Assembly: GCA_963716115.1 (NCBI GenBank) | Contig: CAVQSZ010000020.1 | Coordinates: 1-64,000, forward strand | DNA from: AP-15 sp963716115 | GTDB lineage: Bacteria > Pseudomonadota > Alphaproteobacteria > ATCC43930 > CGMCC-115725 | Direction of reading: 5' to 3' | DNA length: 64,000 nt | In this document: positions 18,048 through 26,367 of the stretch, piece by piece | Position numbering within the stretch: position 1 is the first letter of the stretch | Layout of the letters: the number at the start of each line of letters is the position of its first letter | Translations under genes and position numbers: made by a program | Notes under the pieces: generated by a model | The model's database searches: none | What the model was told of the DNA's origin: nothing | Seen by the model: only the letters and a program-made list of their open reading frames with translations

Positions 18048-21000
18048 ATGCCTACCGTCAGAAAATCTCTTCCCTTCCGGCTCGGGCTCGACCTCGGAAC
18101 CAATTCCATCGGCTGGTGCATAACCGACCTCGGCAAGCCCGATGCCGACGGGCGGATGCATCCGGTTCGCATCCGCCGCATGGGCGTGCGGATTTTCCCG
18201 GACGGGCGCGACCCGCAATCCGGGGCCTCGCTGGCGCAGGAGCGGCGCGAGCCGCGATCCGCCCGACGCCGGCGCGACCGCTTTCTCGACCGGCGCGCCG
18301 GGCTGATGGCGCTGCTGGTCAGCGCACGGGCTGATGCCGGCCGACCCGGCCGGGCGCAAGGCGCTCGAAGCCGTGGACCCGTGGCGGCTTCGCGGCGAAG
18401 GGCTGGACCGCACGCTGAGCCTTCACGAACTGGGCCGCGCGATCTTTCATCTGAACCAGCGCCGCGGCTTCAAGAGCAACCGCAGGACCGACCGCAAGGA
18501 GAAGGCCTCCGAGGCGCAGGGGATGAAGGCCGGCGCCGCCGAATTGGCCGGCCGCCTCGATCCCGAAACGCCGGGCCGGCGCACGCTCGGCGAGTATCTG
18601 TACACGACCCGCCGCAAGAACCGCACGCCGCGCGGCGCCGGGGACGGGACGGTGGACGCGGCCGAGCCGGTGCGGTTTCGCGCGAGCCTCGGCAAGGGCG
18701 GCAAGGCGGAATGGGAAATCTACCCGACCCGAGCGATGGTCGAGGCCGAATTCGACGCGCTGTGGTCGGCCCAGGCGCGGCAGCACAGTGGCCTGACCGA
18801 CGAAGCCCGCGACGCCATCCGCGACACGATCTTCTGGCAGCGGCCGTTGCGCCCGGTCGAGCCCGGCCCGTGCACGCTCGACCCCGAGCCCGACCCCAAA
18901 AAGCGCGACCGCAGGGCGCCGCTGGCGCTGCCGATCCAGCAGGAATTCCGCATATTGCAGGAGCTGGCGAACCTCGAGCTTCGGCACAAGCGGACCGGGG
19001 AGACGCGGCGGCTGACGCGCACCGAGCGCGACAAGCTGCTGCTCGAGCTGCGCTGCCGGGAAAAATACGCCTTTACGCAGATCCGCAAGAAGATCGGGAT
19101 CGACGGCCTGTGGAGCTTCAACCTGGAAAGCGGGAAGCGGCCGGAGCTGAAAGGCGACATCGTCTCCTATCGGCTGTCGCGGCCCAAGGCGTTCGGCGAG
19201 GCATGGAACCACTGGCCGCAGGAGAGGCAGAACCGGGTCGTCGAATTCCTGCTCGCCGAGGAGAGCGAGGAGAGCTCGGTCGAGGTTTTGGCCGGCGAAT
19301 GGGGGCTGACGCCGGATTGCGCGGAGCAGGTGGCAAACATCGCCATGCCCGAGGGATACGGCCGTCTCGGGCGGGCAGCGCTCGGAAAGGTGGTCCCGAT
19401 GCTGCGCGACGGCGTCTCCGCCAGGGACGGCGGCCTGATGCATTTCGACGAAGCGGTTCAGGCCGCCGGCTACAAGCACCACTCCGATTTCCGCACCGGC
19501 GAGGTCTTCGACGAGGCGCCTTATTACGGCGAAGTGTTGGACCGGTACGTGGCGCCGGTGAGCGCGAATTCTGGCTCCGCCGATGAGAAGCAGTTCGGGC
19601 GGATCGCCAATCCCACCGTCCATGTCGGCTTGAACCAGCTGCGCCGATTGTTGAACGCGGTGATCGGCGCCTACGGCCACCCGACCGAAATCGTCGTCGA
19701 GCTGGCGCGCGAGCTGAAGCAGACCTGGGAGGAGCGCCGCGAGGCGACCCAGCGCCAGACCGAGAACCAGAAGAAGAACGAGCGCCGCAAAGCCGACCTC
19801 GCCGCCGCCGGGATTGCGATGACGGGCGATGCGATGCTGCGCATGCGGCTGTGGGAAGAGCTCGGCGAGAACATCGCCGACCGCAAATGCGTCTATACCG
19901 GCGAGCCCGTCGGCATCAGGCGGCTGTTCAGCGCCGAGGTCGAGATCGAGCACATCCTGCCGTTCGCGCTGACCTTGGACGACAGCCCGTCGAACCTGAC
20001 CGTGGCCCTGCGCCGCGCCAACCGCGACAAGGGCAACCGCACGCCATACGACGCGTTCGGCGACAGCCCCCTCCCCTACGATTGGGATGCGATCGCGTTG
20101 CGGGCCTCGGCGCTGCCGCGGGTCAAGCAATGGCGATTTCGCGCCGACGCGATGCAGATGGTCCGCGACCGGCTGTTGCGCGAGGAGACGCGGCTGGCGG
20201 GGAGCCTGCCCCGGGACGTCCTCGCCGACATCGAGGCGACCGGCGGGTTTCTCGCCCGCCAGCTCGTCGACACCGCCTACCTGGCGCGGGTCGCGCGGCA
20301 ATATCTGACGAGTGTCGTGCCGGCCGAACGCGGCGAGGACGGCGTGCTGCGGAGCAATGTCTGGGTGATCCCCGGCGGCATGACCGGGATGCTGCGGCGG
20401 CTGTGGGGCATCAACCGTTGGCTGTGGGGCAACCGCCCCGACGCGCGGGACGAAGGGCCCGACGATTGGCGCGGCAAATTGCGCACCGACCACCGCCACC
20501 ACGCCGTCGATGCCTTTGTTCTGACCTTGGTCGACCGCTCGCTGCTGCAGGCGATCCAGCGCCAGTCCGGGCAGAGCGGCCACCGCACGATCGACGACAT
20601 GCCCGACCCGCTCGGCTGGCCGAGGTTTCGTGAAGACTTGAAGGACCGGTTCGATCGGATCGTGATCTCGTACAAGCCGGAGCATGGAAAATTCGGCAGG
20701 ACTACACGAGGAGAACCCCTATGGCATCTTGGCAAGCCCCGAAAATGAGGAGGGCTTCGACACTCGTTCGCCGAAAACCTATGGAAAGATTTAAGTCCGG
20801 ACGAGATCTACCAAATTCGTGACAAAACCTTGCGCAAACGCGTCATTGGCTCTGTTGATCCAATACTCGAGTGACATTGAACGGTATCGGGGAAATCGTC
20901 GACAAGAAATTAGCAGGAGACTAAAAAACTCCGAGAATCACTGAACACACTCCACTCTGCTCTTGAAAAATTTGGGACTGACGAGGCGCGCCGAAGCGGA

Positions 21001-21394
21001 CAGCAGCCAATAAGGCACGTTCGGATGACCGGAAGGTCGAGAATTCGTTCATTCGCCATCCGCGATAGGCGAACCGGAAATATCTACAAAGCAGCTAATT
21101 CCCGGCGAGAACCATGCCGTCGATATTGTCGAGTTGCCGGACGGCCGATGGACAGGCGAGGGCATAACTCTTTTTAATGCGAACCGAAACGATTTTACCC
21201 CTGAATGGTGCCGGCATTGCTCGGATGCACGACTTATCATGCGTATCCGTAAGTCGGACCTAATTAAGATCGAGCACGATCGCGCCGACGGGATATTTCG
21301 GGTTGTTAGATTAGAGCCCGGTAATGACCGGTTTCGGCTTTCTGGGCATCTGGAAGCTGGCAACTTAGAACAGCCGTCGCAAAGACGGCGATGA
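18048..21394 (+). CDS. cas9: Cas9, type II-C CRISPR RNA-guided endonuclease (six frame breaks)
   Basis: RNA-guided DNA endonuclease. The start MPTVRKSLPF leads into RuvC-I LGLDLGTNSIGW (Asp15) and an Arg-rich bridge helix. Six one-base changes restore one frame of 1114 residues: extra base near 18324, 20701, 20922 and 21100, missing base near 20787 and 20864. In the corrected protein RuvC-II Glu551 is in IVVELAREL, HNH His635 and Asn658 are in VEIEHILPFALTLDD...ANRDKGN, and RuvC-III has His818 and Asp821 in RHHAVDAF. After the breaks come LHEENPYGIL, LSPDEIYQIRD, EKFGTDEARR, PGENHAVDIVELPDGRW, LIMRIRKSDLI and FRLSGHLEAGNL, a typical II-C PAM-interacting end. As written the longest frame stops at 20748 and lacks that domain. 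The last 650 bases are clearly AT-richer than the rest. Decay or sequence error cannot be separated here. Confidence 0.9.
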
Positions 21395-21497
21395 CTCTTC
21401 GTTGGACCTTTCTTGCTTTTGGTCAAATGAAGGCACGGAAGGCGCGGAAGATCACCGTCGATCTGCTCGGCCGGGTGCACGACCCGGGGCCGCCGCG

Positions 21498-22436
21498 ATG
21501 ATCGGGCGCGTGGTCGAGATCGCGCAGGACGGCCGCCATCTGTCGGCGGATCGCGGCTTTCTGACCGTCAGCGTCGACGGCGCCGAGGTCGGCCGGGTGC
21601 CGCTCGACGACATCGCCATGGTCGTCGTCAACGCCCACGGCGTCACCTATTCGAACAATCTGGTGGTCCGGCTGGCCGAGCGCGGGGCGGGTGTGGTCGT
21701 CTGCGGGGCCAACCATAATCCGGTCGCCTGGATTTGGCCGGTCGTCGGCCACCACGATCAGGCGAACCGGGTGCGGGCGCAGATCGAGGCGTCGAAGCCG
21801 CTCAACAAGCGCCTGTGGCAGGCTTTGGTAAAAGCGAAGGTCCGCCAGCAGGGCGCCGTGCTCGACGCGCTCGGCAAAGCCGGCTCAGGCTTTCGGCTTC
21901 TGTCCGAGCGCGTCGGCTCGGGCGACCCCGACAACATGGAGGCGCAGGCCGCGCGCCGCTATTGGCCGCTGCTGTTCGGCGACGCCTTCCGACGCGACCG
22001 CGACGCCGAGGGCGTCAACGCCATGCTCAATTACGGCTATGCCGTGCTGCGCGCCGCGACCGCGCGCGCGATCTGCGCCGCCGGCCTGCATCCATCGGTC
22101 GGGATCGCGCACAAGAACGCCGGCCTGTGCCTCGCCGACGACCTGATGGAGCCGTTTCGGCCGATCATCGATCTGGTCGTGGCCCGCCTTGCGACGGCCG
22201 GCGCGATCGCGGTCGATCGCGAGGCGAAGAAGGCCCTGGCCGAGATCACGGCGCTCGATATGCGCACCGAACGCGGACGCACGCCGCTCTTCCTGTGCCT
22301 CGAACGGCTGGCGACGTCCCTGGCGGCATCGTACGAGCGCGGCAAGCCCTCCCTCGACCTGCCGCTCGCGCCGCTGCCGCTGGAGATCGCTGCGATCGGC
22401 GCCGTCGACAACCCGGCCGATGCCGCGGCGTCGTGA
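21498..22436 (+). CDS. cas1: Cas1, type II CRISPR integrase
   Basis: A 312-residue metal-dependent integrase that, with Cas2, inserts new spacers. The start MIGRVVEIAQDGRHLSADRG is the type II form, followed by GVTYSNNLVVRLAERGAGVV. Catalytic residues are Glu148 (NMEAQAARRYW), His205 (VGIAHKNAG) and Glu218 (DDLMEPFRP). The frame is intact, about 100 bases after the reconstructed end of cas9, and its stop lies 14 bases before the cas2 start I chose. No csn2 or cas4 is present, which makes the locus type II-C. Confidence 0.95.
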   Translation: MIGRVVEIAQDGRHLSADRGFLTVSVDGAEVGRVPLDDIAMVVVNAHGVTYSNNLVVRLAERGAGVVVCGANHNPVAWIWPVVGHHDQANRVRAQIEASKPLNKRLWQALVKAKVRQQGAVLDALGKAGSGFRLLSERVGSGDPDNMEAQAARRYWPLLFGDAFRRDRDAEGVNAMLNYGYAVLRAATARAICAAGLHPSVGIAHKNAGLCLADDLMEPFRPIIDLVVARLATAGAIAVDREAKKALAEITALDMRTERGRTPLFLCLERLATSLAASYERGKPSLDLPLAPLPLEIAAIGAVDNPADAAAS

Positions 22437-22452
22437 GAACCGCGCCGAGGTC

Positions 22453-22779
22453 GTGCTGAGCGCCTATCGACTCATGTGGATGATGGTCCTCTTCGATCTG
22501 CCGGTGATGACCAAAAAGGAGCGCAAGGCCGCGACCGACTTTCGCAAGTTCCTGCTCGACCAAGGCTTTGAGATGGCCCAATATTCGGTCTATATGCGTT
22601 TCTGCGCCGGCAAGGAGCAGGCGGACACTTACACGCGGCGTGTCGAACGCAAGGTGCCTTTGACCGGCAAGGTTCACATCATGTTCTTTACCGACCGGCA
22701 ATATGAGACGATGATTTCCTTCGACGGCCGGCTCAAGGAAGAGCCGCGAAAAAACCCAACGCAATATGTGCTGTTCTAG
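22453..22779 (+). CDS. cas2: Cas2, CRISPR adaptation protein
   Basis: A ferredoxin-fold partner of Cas1 in spacer capture, 108 residues from the GTG at 22453 (VLSAYRLMWMMVLFDLPV). An ATG at 22420, overlapping the end of cas1, would add 11 residues, but the family begins just before YRLMWM; a gagg motif lies rather close to the GTG. Core features are VLFDLPVMTKKERKAATDFR, the FEMAQYSVYMRF strand, and the C-terminal VHIMFFTDRQYE. The frame is intact. The array follows about 75 bases on, pointing the other way. Confidence 0.93.
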   Translation: MLSAYRLMWMMVLFDLPVMTKKERKAATDFRKFLLDQGFEMAQYSVYMRFCAGKEQADTYTRRVERKVPLTGKVHIMFFTDRQYETMISFDGRLKEEPRKNPTQYVLF

Positions 22780-22813
22780 GCGGCCAGCGTGAGAACGTTT
22801 CGCGACTTGTTCG

Positions 22814-22842
22814 TAAAAAAACGCCTCGTTTCCAGGGCGTTA
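22814..22842 (-). terminator. Rho-independent terminator facing the CRISPR array
   Basis: Read on the minus strand: aacgcc-ctggaaacga-ggcgtt followed by ttttt. The U tract occurs only on this strand, so it stops transcription coming leftward out of the array and supports leftward expression of the crRNA. Confidence 0.75.
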
Positions 22843-22853
22843 GTGGCGTATCG

Positions 22854-22958
22854 AGCCTAGCCGATGAGAGAACGCGGTCCAACCGCAACTCATGCAGATG
22901 CTAAGCCGATAGGTCGTGGTCAAGCCTAGCCGATGAGAGAACGCGGTCCAACCGCAAC
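22854..22958 (-). CRISPR. Minimal CRISPR array: two identical 36-base repeats, one spacer
   Basis: Repeats at 22854-22889 and 22923-22958 are identical. In crRNA sense (minus strand) the repeat begins gttgcggttggaccgcg and ends tcatcggctaggct. The single spacer, 22890-22922, is 33 bases, slightly longer than the 30 usual for type II-C. Orientation follows from complementarity with the tracrRNA and from the terminator on the left. The leader should then be on the right, at 22959-23094, next to the end of scpB. Identical repeats argue against long neglect; a single spacer suggests few acquisitions or loss of spacers. Confidence 0.88.
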
Positions 22959-22960
22959 GA

Positions 22961-23001
22961 AGCTCCGTGAGACAGCCCGTTGCGGACTGTCTCACGGAGC
23001 T
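22961..23001. repeat. Perfect 15-base-pair inverted repeat beside the array
   Basis: agctccgtgagacag (22961-22975), an 11-base loop, then ctgtctcacggagct (22987-23001). It begins 2 bases after the outer repeat, where the leader would be, and also lies downstream of the leftward scpB gene. It has no U tract on either strand. It could be the scpAB transcript end, a leader element or a small palindromic insertion. Confidence 0.6.
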
Positions 23002-23094
23002 GCGCTCCGCGCGATGGTTTCCAAGACGATTCTTCAGCCGCGCCAGCGGCGGCCTTTGGCGGTTTGGCGTTGTCGGGGCCGGTCGGGGGTCGGG

Positions 23095-23667
23095 TCAGCC
23101 GTCGTCGGCCGGCGCGGCGGTTTCGCCAAGGAGGACGGGGGCGAGGTCGAGGAGGCCGGCGGCGCGCAATTCGTCGACCGCCGGCAGGTCGCCGATCGTG
23201 TCGAGGCCGAAATCGGAGAGAAAGCCGGGGGTGGTGACCCAGAGGAGCGGGCGGCCGGGGCTCTGGCGGCGGCCCTTCGGGCGCACCCAGCCCGCTTCCA
23301 TCAGCATGTCGATCGTGCCTTTGCCCAGCGCGACGCCGCGCACCGCCTCGATCTCGGCGCGGGTGACCGGCTGGTGGTAGGCGATGACCGCGAGCGTCTC
23401 GACCGCGGCGCGCGACGGCTTGCGCGCGGGCGGCGGCGCGGCGCGCAACAGGGGCGCCAGATCGGGCGCGGTGCGAAACGCCCAGCCGCCGGCCAGCCGT
23501 GAGAGGTTGACGCCGCGGCCGGCATAATGCTCGCCGAGAGCGCGCAGCAGGTCGGGCAGGTCCGCCTCGGCGCCGAGCCGCGAGGCCAGCGCCTCGTCGC
23601 CGAGCGGCTCGGCGGCGGCGAAGAGCAGCGCCTCGACCAGCCGCAGCTGCTGCGCCCGGTCGCTCAC
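23095..23667 (-). CDS. scpB: Segregation and condensation protein B
   Basis: A 190-residue winged-helix partner of SMC and ScpA in chromosome segregation. I start at the GTG giving VSDRAQQLRLVEALLFAAAE, the usual N-terminal helix; the frame is open far upstream within scpA but is not coding there. Conserved parts are AAVETLAVIAYHQPVTRAEI, VRGVALGKGTIDMLMEAGWV and LLWVTTPGFLSDFGLD. It overlaps the end of scpA by 4 bases. In most alphaproteobacteria tatA follows scpB; here the CRISPR array does. Confidence 0.93.
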   Translation of the reverse strand: MSDRAQQLRLVEALLFAAAEPLGDEALASRLGAEADLPDLLRALGEHYAGRGVNLSRLAGGWAFRTAPDLAPLLRAAPPPARKPSRAAVETLAVIAYHQPVTRAEIEAVRGVALGKGTIDMLMEAGWVRPKGRRQSPGRPLLWVTTPGFLSDFGLDTIGDLPAVDELRAAGLLDLAPVLLGETAAPADDG

Positions 23668-24449
23668 GCCGGCGTCGCCTGCCCTGCCCGGCGGCGTCCG
23701 GCGGCGGCCCGGCTGCGCAGCCAGATCGGGCCGAAGACGCGGTCCTGGCGCAATTCGACGCGGCCGTCGCGGGCGAGCTCGAGGCTCGCGGCGAAGGTGG
23801 CGGCGAGCGCCGAGCGGCGGAACAGCTCCTCGCCGCATTCCTCGGGCAGAAAGCTCGTCAGCTCGCGCCACTGCGGGACATGGCCGAGAAACGGCAGCAG
23901 CCGCTTCAGCGCGTCCGCCATCGAATGAAAGGCGGACGGCTCGACCGCCAGCACCGCGGCGGCGGTGCGGCGGCGACCGTCGCAATAGGCGCGCAGCAGC
24001 TCGTAAAGCCCGAGCCGCCAAGCCGGGGCCGCGACCTCGATGGGCGCTTCGGGGGCGCCGCGCGGGAACACGTCGCGGCCGAGCAGCGGGCGGGCCATCA
24101 GCCGGCGGCCGGCGGTCTGCATCGCCTCCAGCAATTTCAGCCGGCGCGCGAGGCCGGCGGCGAGCGCGGCGGCGTCGGGCTCGTCATCGGCGGGCGGCTG
24201 CGGCAGCAGCAGGCGCGACTTCAGGTAGGCGAGCCACGCCGCCATCACCAGATAGTCGGCGGCGACCTCCAGGCGCAGCTCGCGGCGGGCGGCGATGAAG
24301 GCGAGGTACTGGTCGGCCAGCGCCAGGATCGAGATGCGGGCGAGGTCCACCTTCTGCTCGCGCGCCAGCGCCAGCAAGAGGTCGATCGGCCCGTCCCAGC
24401 CGTCGAGCGCGAGGACCAGCTGCTCGCCGGCGCCGTCGCCGGCCGTCAT
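23664..24449 (-). CDS. scpA: Segregation and condensation protein A
   Basis: A 261-residue kleisin that bridges the SMC heads. The N-terminal GWDGPIDLLLALAREQKVDL, the ISILALADQYLAFI helix, VAADYLVMAAWLAYLKSRLLLP and the C-terminal winged helix with GPIWLRSR are the family landmarks. The ATG at 24447-24449 is used, since homologues start about 20 residues before the GWDGPIDLLL motif. It overlaps both the upstream M50 protease gene and the downstream scpB by 4 bases, a tight operon. Confidence 0.93.
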   Translation of the reverse strand: MTAGDGAGEQLVLALDGWDGPIDLLLALAREQKVDLARISILALADQYLAFIAARRELRLEVAADYLVMAAWLAYLKSRLLLPQPPADDEPDAAALAAGLARRLKLLEAMQTAGRRLMARPLLGRDVFPRGAPEAPIEVAAPAWRLGLYELLRAYCDGRRRTAAAVLAVEPSAFHSMADALKRLLPFLGHVPQWRELTSFLPEECGEELFRRSALAATFAASLELARDGRVELRQDRVFGPIWLRSRAAAGRRRAGQATPA

Positions 24450-25147
24450 TGGCCCTGCCCGGTCACCGCCAGCACCAGCCGGATCAGGGCTTGCGTCGGC
24501 CCGCCGATCAGCCAGCCGAGGAGGTTGAGGTCGAGGCCGAGCTGCTGGCCGACATAGGGGAGCACAAACAAAAACAGCATCAGGATCAGGATGCCGTAGC
24601 GCTCGAGGCGGGCGAGCGGCATCGCCAGCGCATCGGGCAGCAGCCCGACCGCCACCCGGCCGCCGTCGAGCGGCGGCAACGGCAGCATGTTGAAGACGCA
24701 CAACACCGCGTTGATCTGGATCGAATGGATCAGGTTGAGCGCGAGCCAGTCGGCCGGGCTCGCCGGCATCCACGCCACCGTATGGAACAGCAGCGACGAG
24801 GCGACCGCGAGCAGCACGTTGGTGGCCGGGCCGGCGAGCGCAACCCAGATCATGTCGCGGCGCGGGTTGTTGAGACGGCGGAAATTGACCGGCACCGGCT
24901 TGGCGTAGCCGAACAGGAACGGCGCGCGCACCAGGATCAAGAGCGCCGGCAGGATGATCGTGCCGAACGTGTCGATGTGGTTGAGCGGGTTGAAGGTGAC
25001 GCGCCGCGCCCGCATCGCGGTGTCGTCGCCGAAGCGCCAGGCGACGGCGCCGTGCGCCGCCTCGTGAAAGGTCACGGCGATGACGACCGGCAATACCCAG
25101 GTGCTCGCCTGGTAGATCATCTCCGACAGGGAGCCGGCAATGTTCAT
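24446..25147 (-). CDS. M50 site-2-protease-like membrane metalloprotease
   Basis: A 233-residue polytopic membrane protein. Zinc motif HEAAH (in VTFHEAAHGAVAWRFGDD, about residue 28) and the second motif NMLPLPPLDGGR near 153-164, where the Asp is the third ligand, mark an M50 intramembrane protease of the short SpoIVFB/RseP-related type without PDZ domains. Such genes regularly sit between nagZ and scpA in alphaproteobacteria. It overlaps nagZ and scpA by 4 bases on each side. Its substrate is unknown. Confidence 0.92.
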   Translation of the reverse strand: MNIAGSLSEMIYQASTWVLPVVIAVTFHEAAHGAVAWRFGDDTAMRARRVTFNPLNHIDTFGTIILPALLILVRAPFLFGYAKPVPVNFRRLNNPRRDMIWVALAGPATNVLLAVASSLLFHTVAWMPASPADWLALNLIHSIQINAVLCVFNMLPLPPLDGGRVAVGLLPDALAMPLARLERYGILILMLFLFVLPYVGQQLGLDLNLLGWLIGGPTQALIRLVLAVTGQGQ

Positions 25148-26178
25148 GCCGTGCCGCCCGCCATCAACGCGCTGAACCGCGCTTGCGCCGCAACCCGGTC
25201 GAAGCCTGTCTGGGCGGCGCGGCGGCGCAAGGCCTCGCCGCGCGCCAACCGCGCCGCGGCGCGCGGCGCGAGCGGCCCCGCCGCCGCGGCGACCGCCTCC
25301 ATCTCGCGGGGATCGCCGTTGCAGTGCAGGGCGAGGTCGCAGCCGGCGGCGAGCGCCCTTCGCGCCCGCTCGCCGATGCCGCCGCCGAGCGCCCGCATCG
25401 AAAGGTCATCGCTGACCAGCACGCCGTCGAAGCCGATCTCGCCGCGGATCGCCTCGGCGATCACGGCTTTGGACAAGGTCGCCGGGTTTGTCGGGTCGAT
25501 CGCCATATAGACTATATGGGCGGTCATCGCCCAGGGCATCGCGCAGAGCGCACGGAACGGCGCGAAATCGCGGCCCGACAGCGCCTCGCGCGGAGCCTCG
25601 ACCAGCGGGCAGGCGGCATGGCTGTCGACGCCGGCGCGGCCATGGCCGGGGATGTGCTTCAGGACCGGCAGCACGCCGCCGGCGAGCAACCCCTCGCAGA
25701 CCGCGCGGGCGAGCCGGGCGACGCGCTCGGGCTCGCCGCCATAGGCGCGGTCGCCGATCACCGGGTCGGCGCCCGAAACCGGCAGGTCGAGCACCGGCTG
25801 GCAGTTGACGGTGACGCCGAGCGAGGCCAGGTCGTCGGCGATCAGGCGCGCCCCGAGCCGGGCCGCCGCCTCGGCCTGCGGATCGGGCAGCGCGGCGATC
25901 CGCGCCGCCGAGGGGTAGAGCGGCCAGTGCGGCGGGCGCAGCCGCGCGACCCGGCCGCCCTCCTGGTCGATCAGGATCGGCGCATCCTCGCGCCCGACGC
26001 AGGCGCGCAGCGACGCCGCCAGATCGCGGACCTGCTCCGGCTCGCGGCAGTTGCGCCGGAACAGCACAAAGCCCAACGGATCGGCGGCGGCGAAGAAGCC
26101 GCGCTCGGCCGCGCTCAGCGCCTCGCCGGCGCAGCCCAGCACGACCGCGCGCGGTGATGATTTCAGGTCAGCTGCCAA
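25144..26178 (-). CDS. nagZ: Beta-N-acetylhexosaminidase NagZ
   Basis: A 344-residue glycoside hydrolase family 3 enzyme of cell-wall recycling that removes GlcNAc from anhydro-muropeptides in the cytoplasm. DAPILIDQEGGRVARLRPP near residue 65, KHIPGHGRAGVDSHAACP near 175 with the His general acid, and GFDGVLVSDDLSMRAL near 245 with the nucleophile Asp are diagnostic. It overlaps the M50 gene by 4 bases. The SPOR-domain gene lies upstream beyond a repeat-bearing gap. Confidence 0.94.
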   Translation of the reverse strand: MAADLKSSPRAVVLGCAGEALSAAERGFFAAADPLGFVLFRRNCREPEQVRDLAASLRACVGREDAPILIDQEGGRVARLRPPHWPLYPSAARIAALPDPQAEAAARLGARLIADDLASLGVTVNCQPVLDLPVSGADPVIGDRAYGGEPERVARLARAVCEGLLAGGVLPVLKHIPGHGRAGVDSHAACPLVEAPREALSGRDFAPFRALCAMPWAMTAHIVYMAIDPTNPATLSKAVIAEAIRGEIGFDGVLVSDDLSMRALGGGIGERARRALAAGCDLALHCNGDPREMEAVAAAAGPLAPRAAARLARGEALRRRAAQTGFDRVAAQARFSALMAGGTA

Positions 26179-26240
26179 CTGCCGACGTCCCTACATTCCC
26201 GCGGCTTGACGAAACAGCCGTTGATATCCCCCATAAATCG

Positions 26241-26328
26241 TCATGGCCGGGCTCGACCCGGCCATCCACGGAGCCGACGACGGAGAAGCGGGAGTCGCGG
26301 ATCACCGGGTCAAGCCCGGTGATGACGA
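26241..26328. repeat. Dispersed palindromic repeat
   Basis: tcatggccgggctcgacccg, followed by gccatccacg, and later gatcaccgggtcaagcccgg and tgatgacg: two palindromic halves in the 190-base gap between nagZ and the SPOR gene. Same family as 15978-16077. Confidence 0.6.
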
Positions 26329-26367
26329 TAGGGTGCTGACCGCGGCGCGAGCGATGCCGCACGGGGC

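Noticed and set aside
18334..20748. A naturally miniature Cas9 of about 900 residues ending at 20748
   Set aside because: The bases after 20748 clearly encode the rest of a II-C Cas9 in other frames, and the corrected length is a normal 1114 residues.
21427..21501. A 24-residue frame (MKARKARKITVDLLGRVHD...) overlapping the cas1 start
   Set aside because: No family match, no clear ribosome-binding site, and this length arises often by chance in GC-rich DNA.
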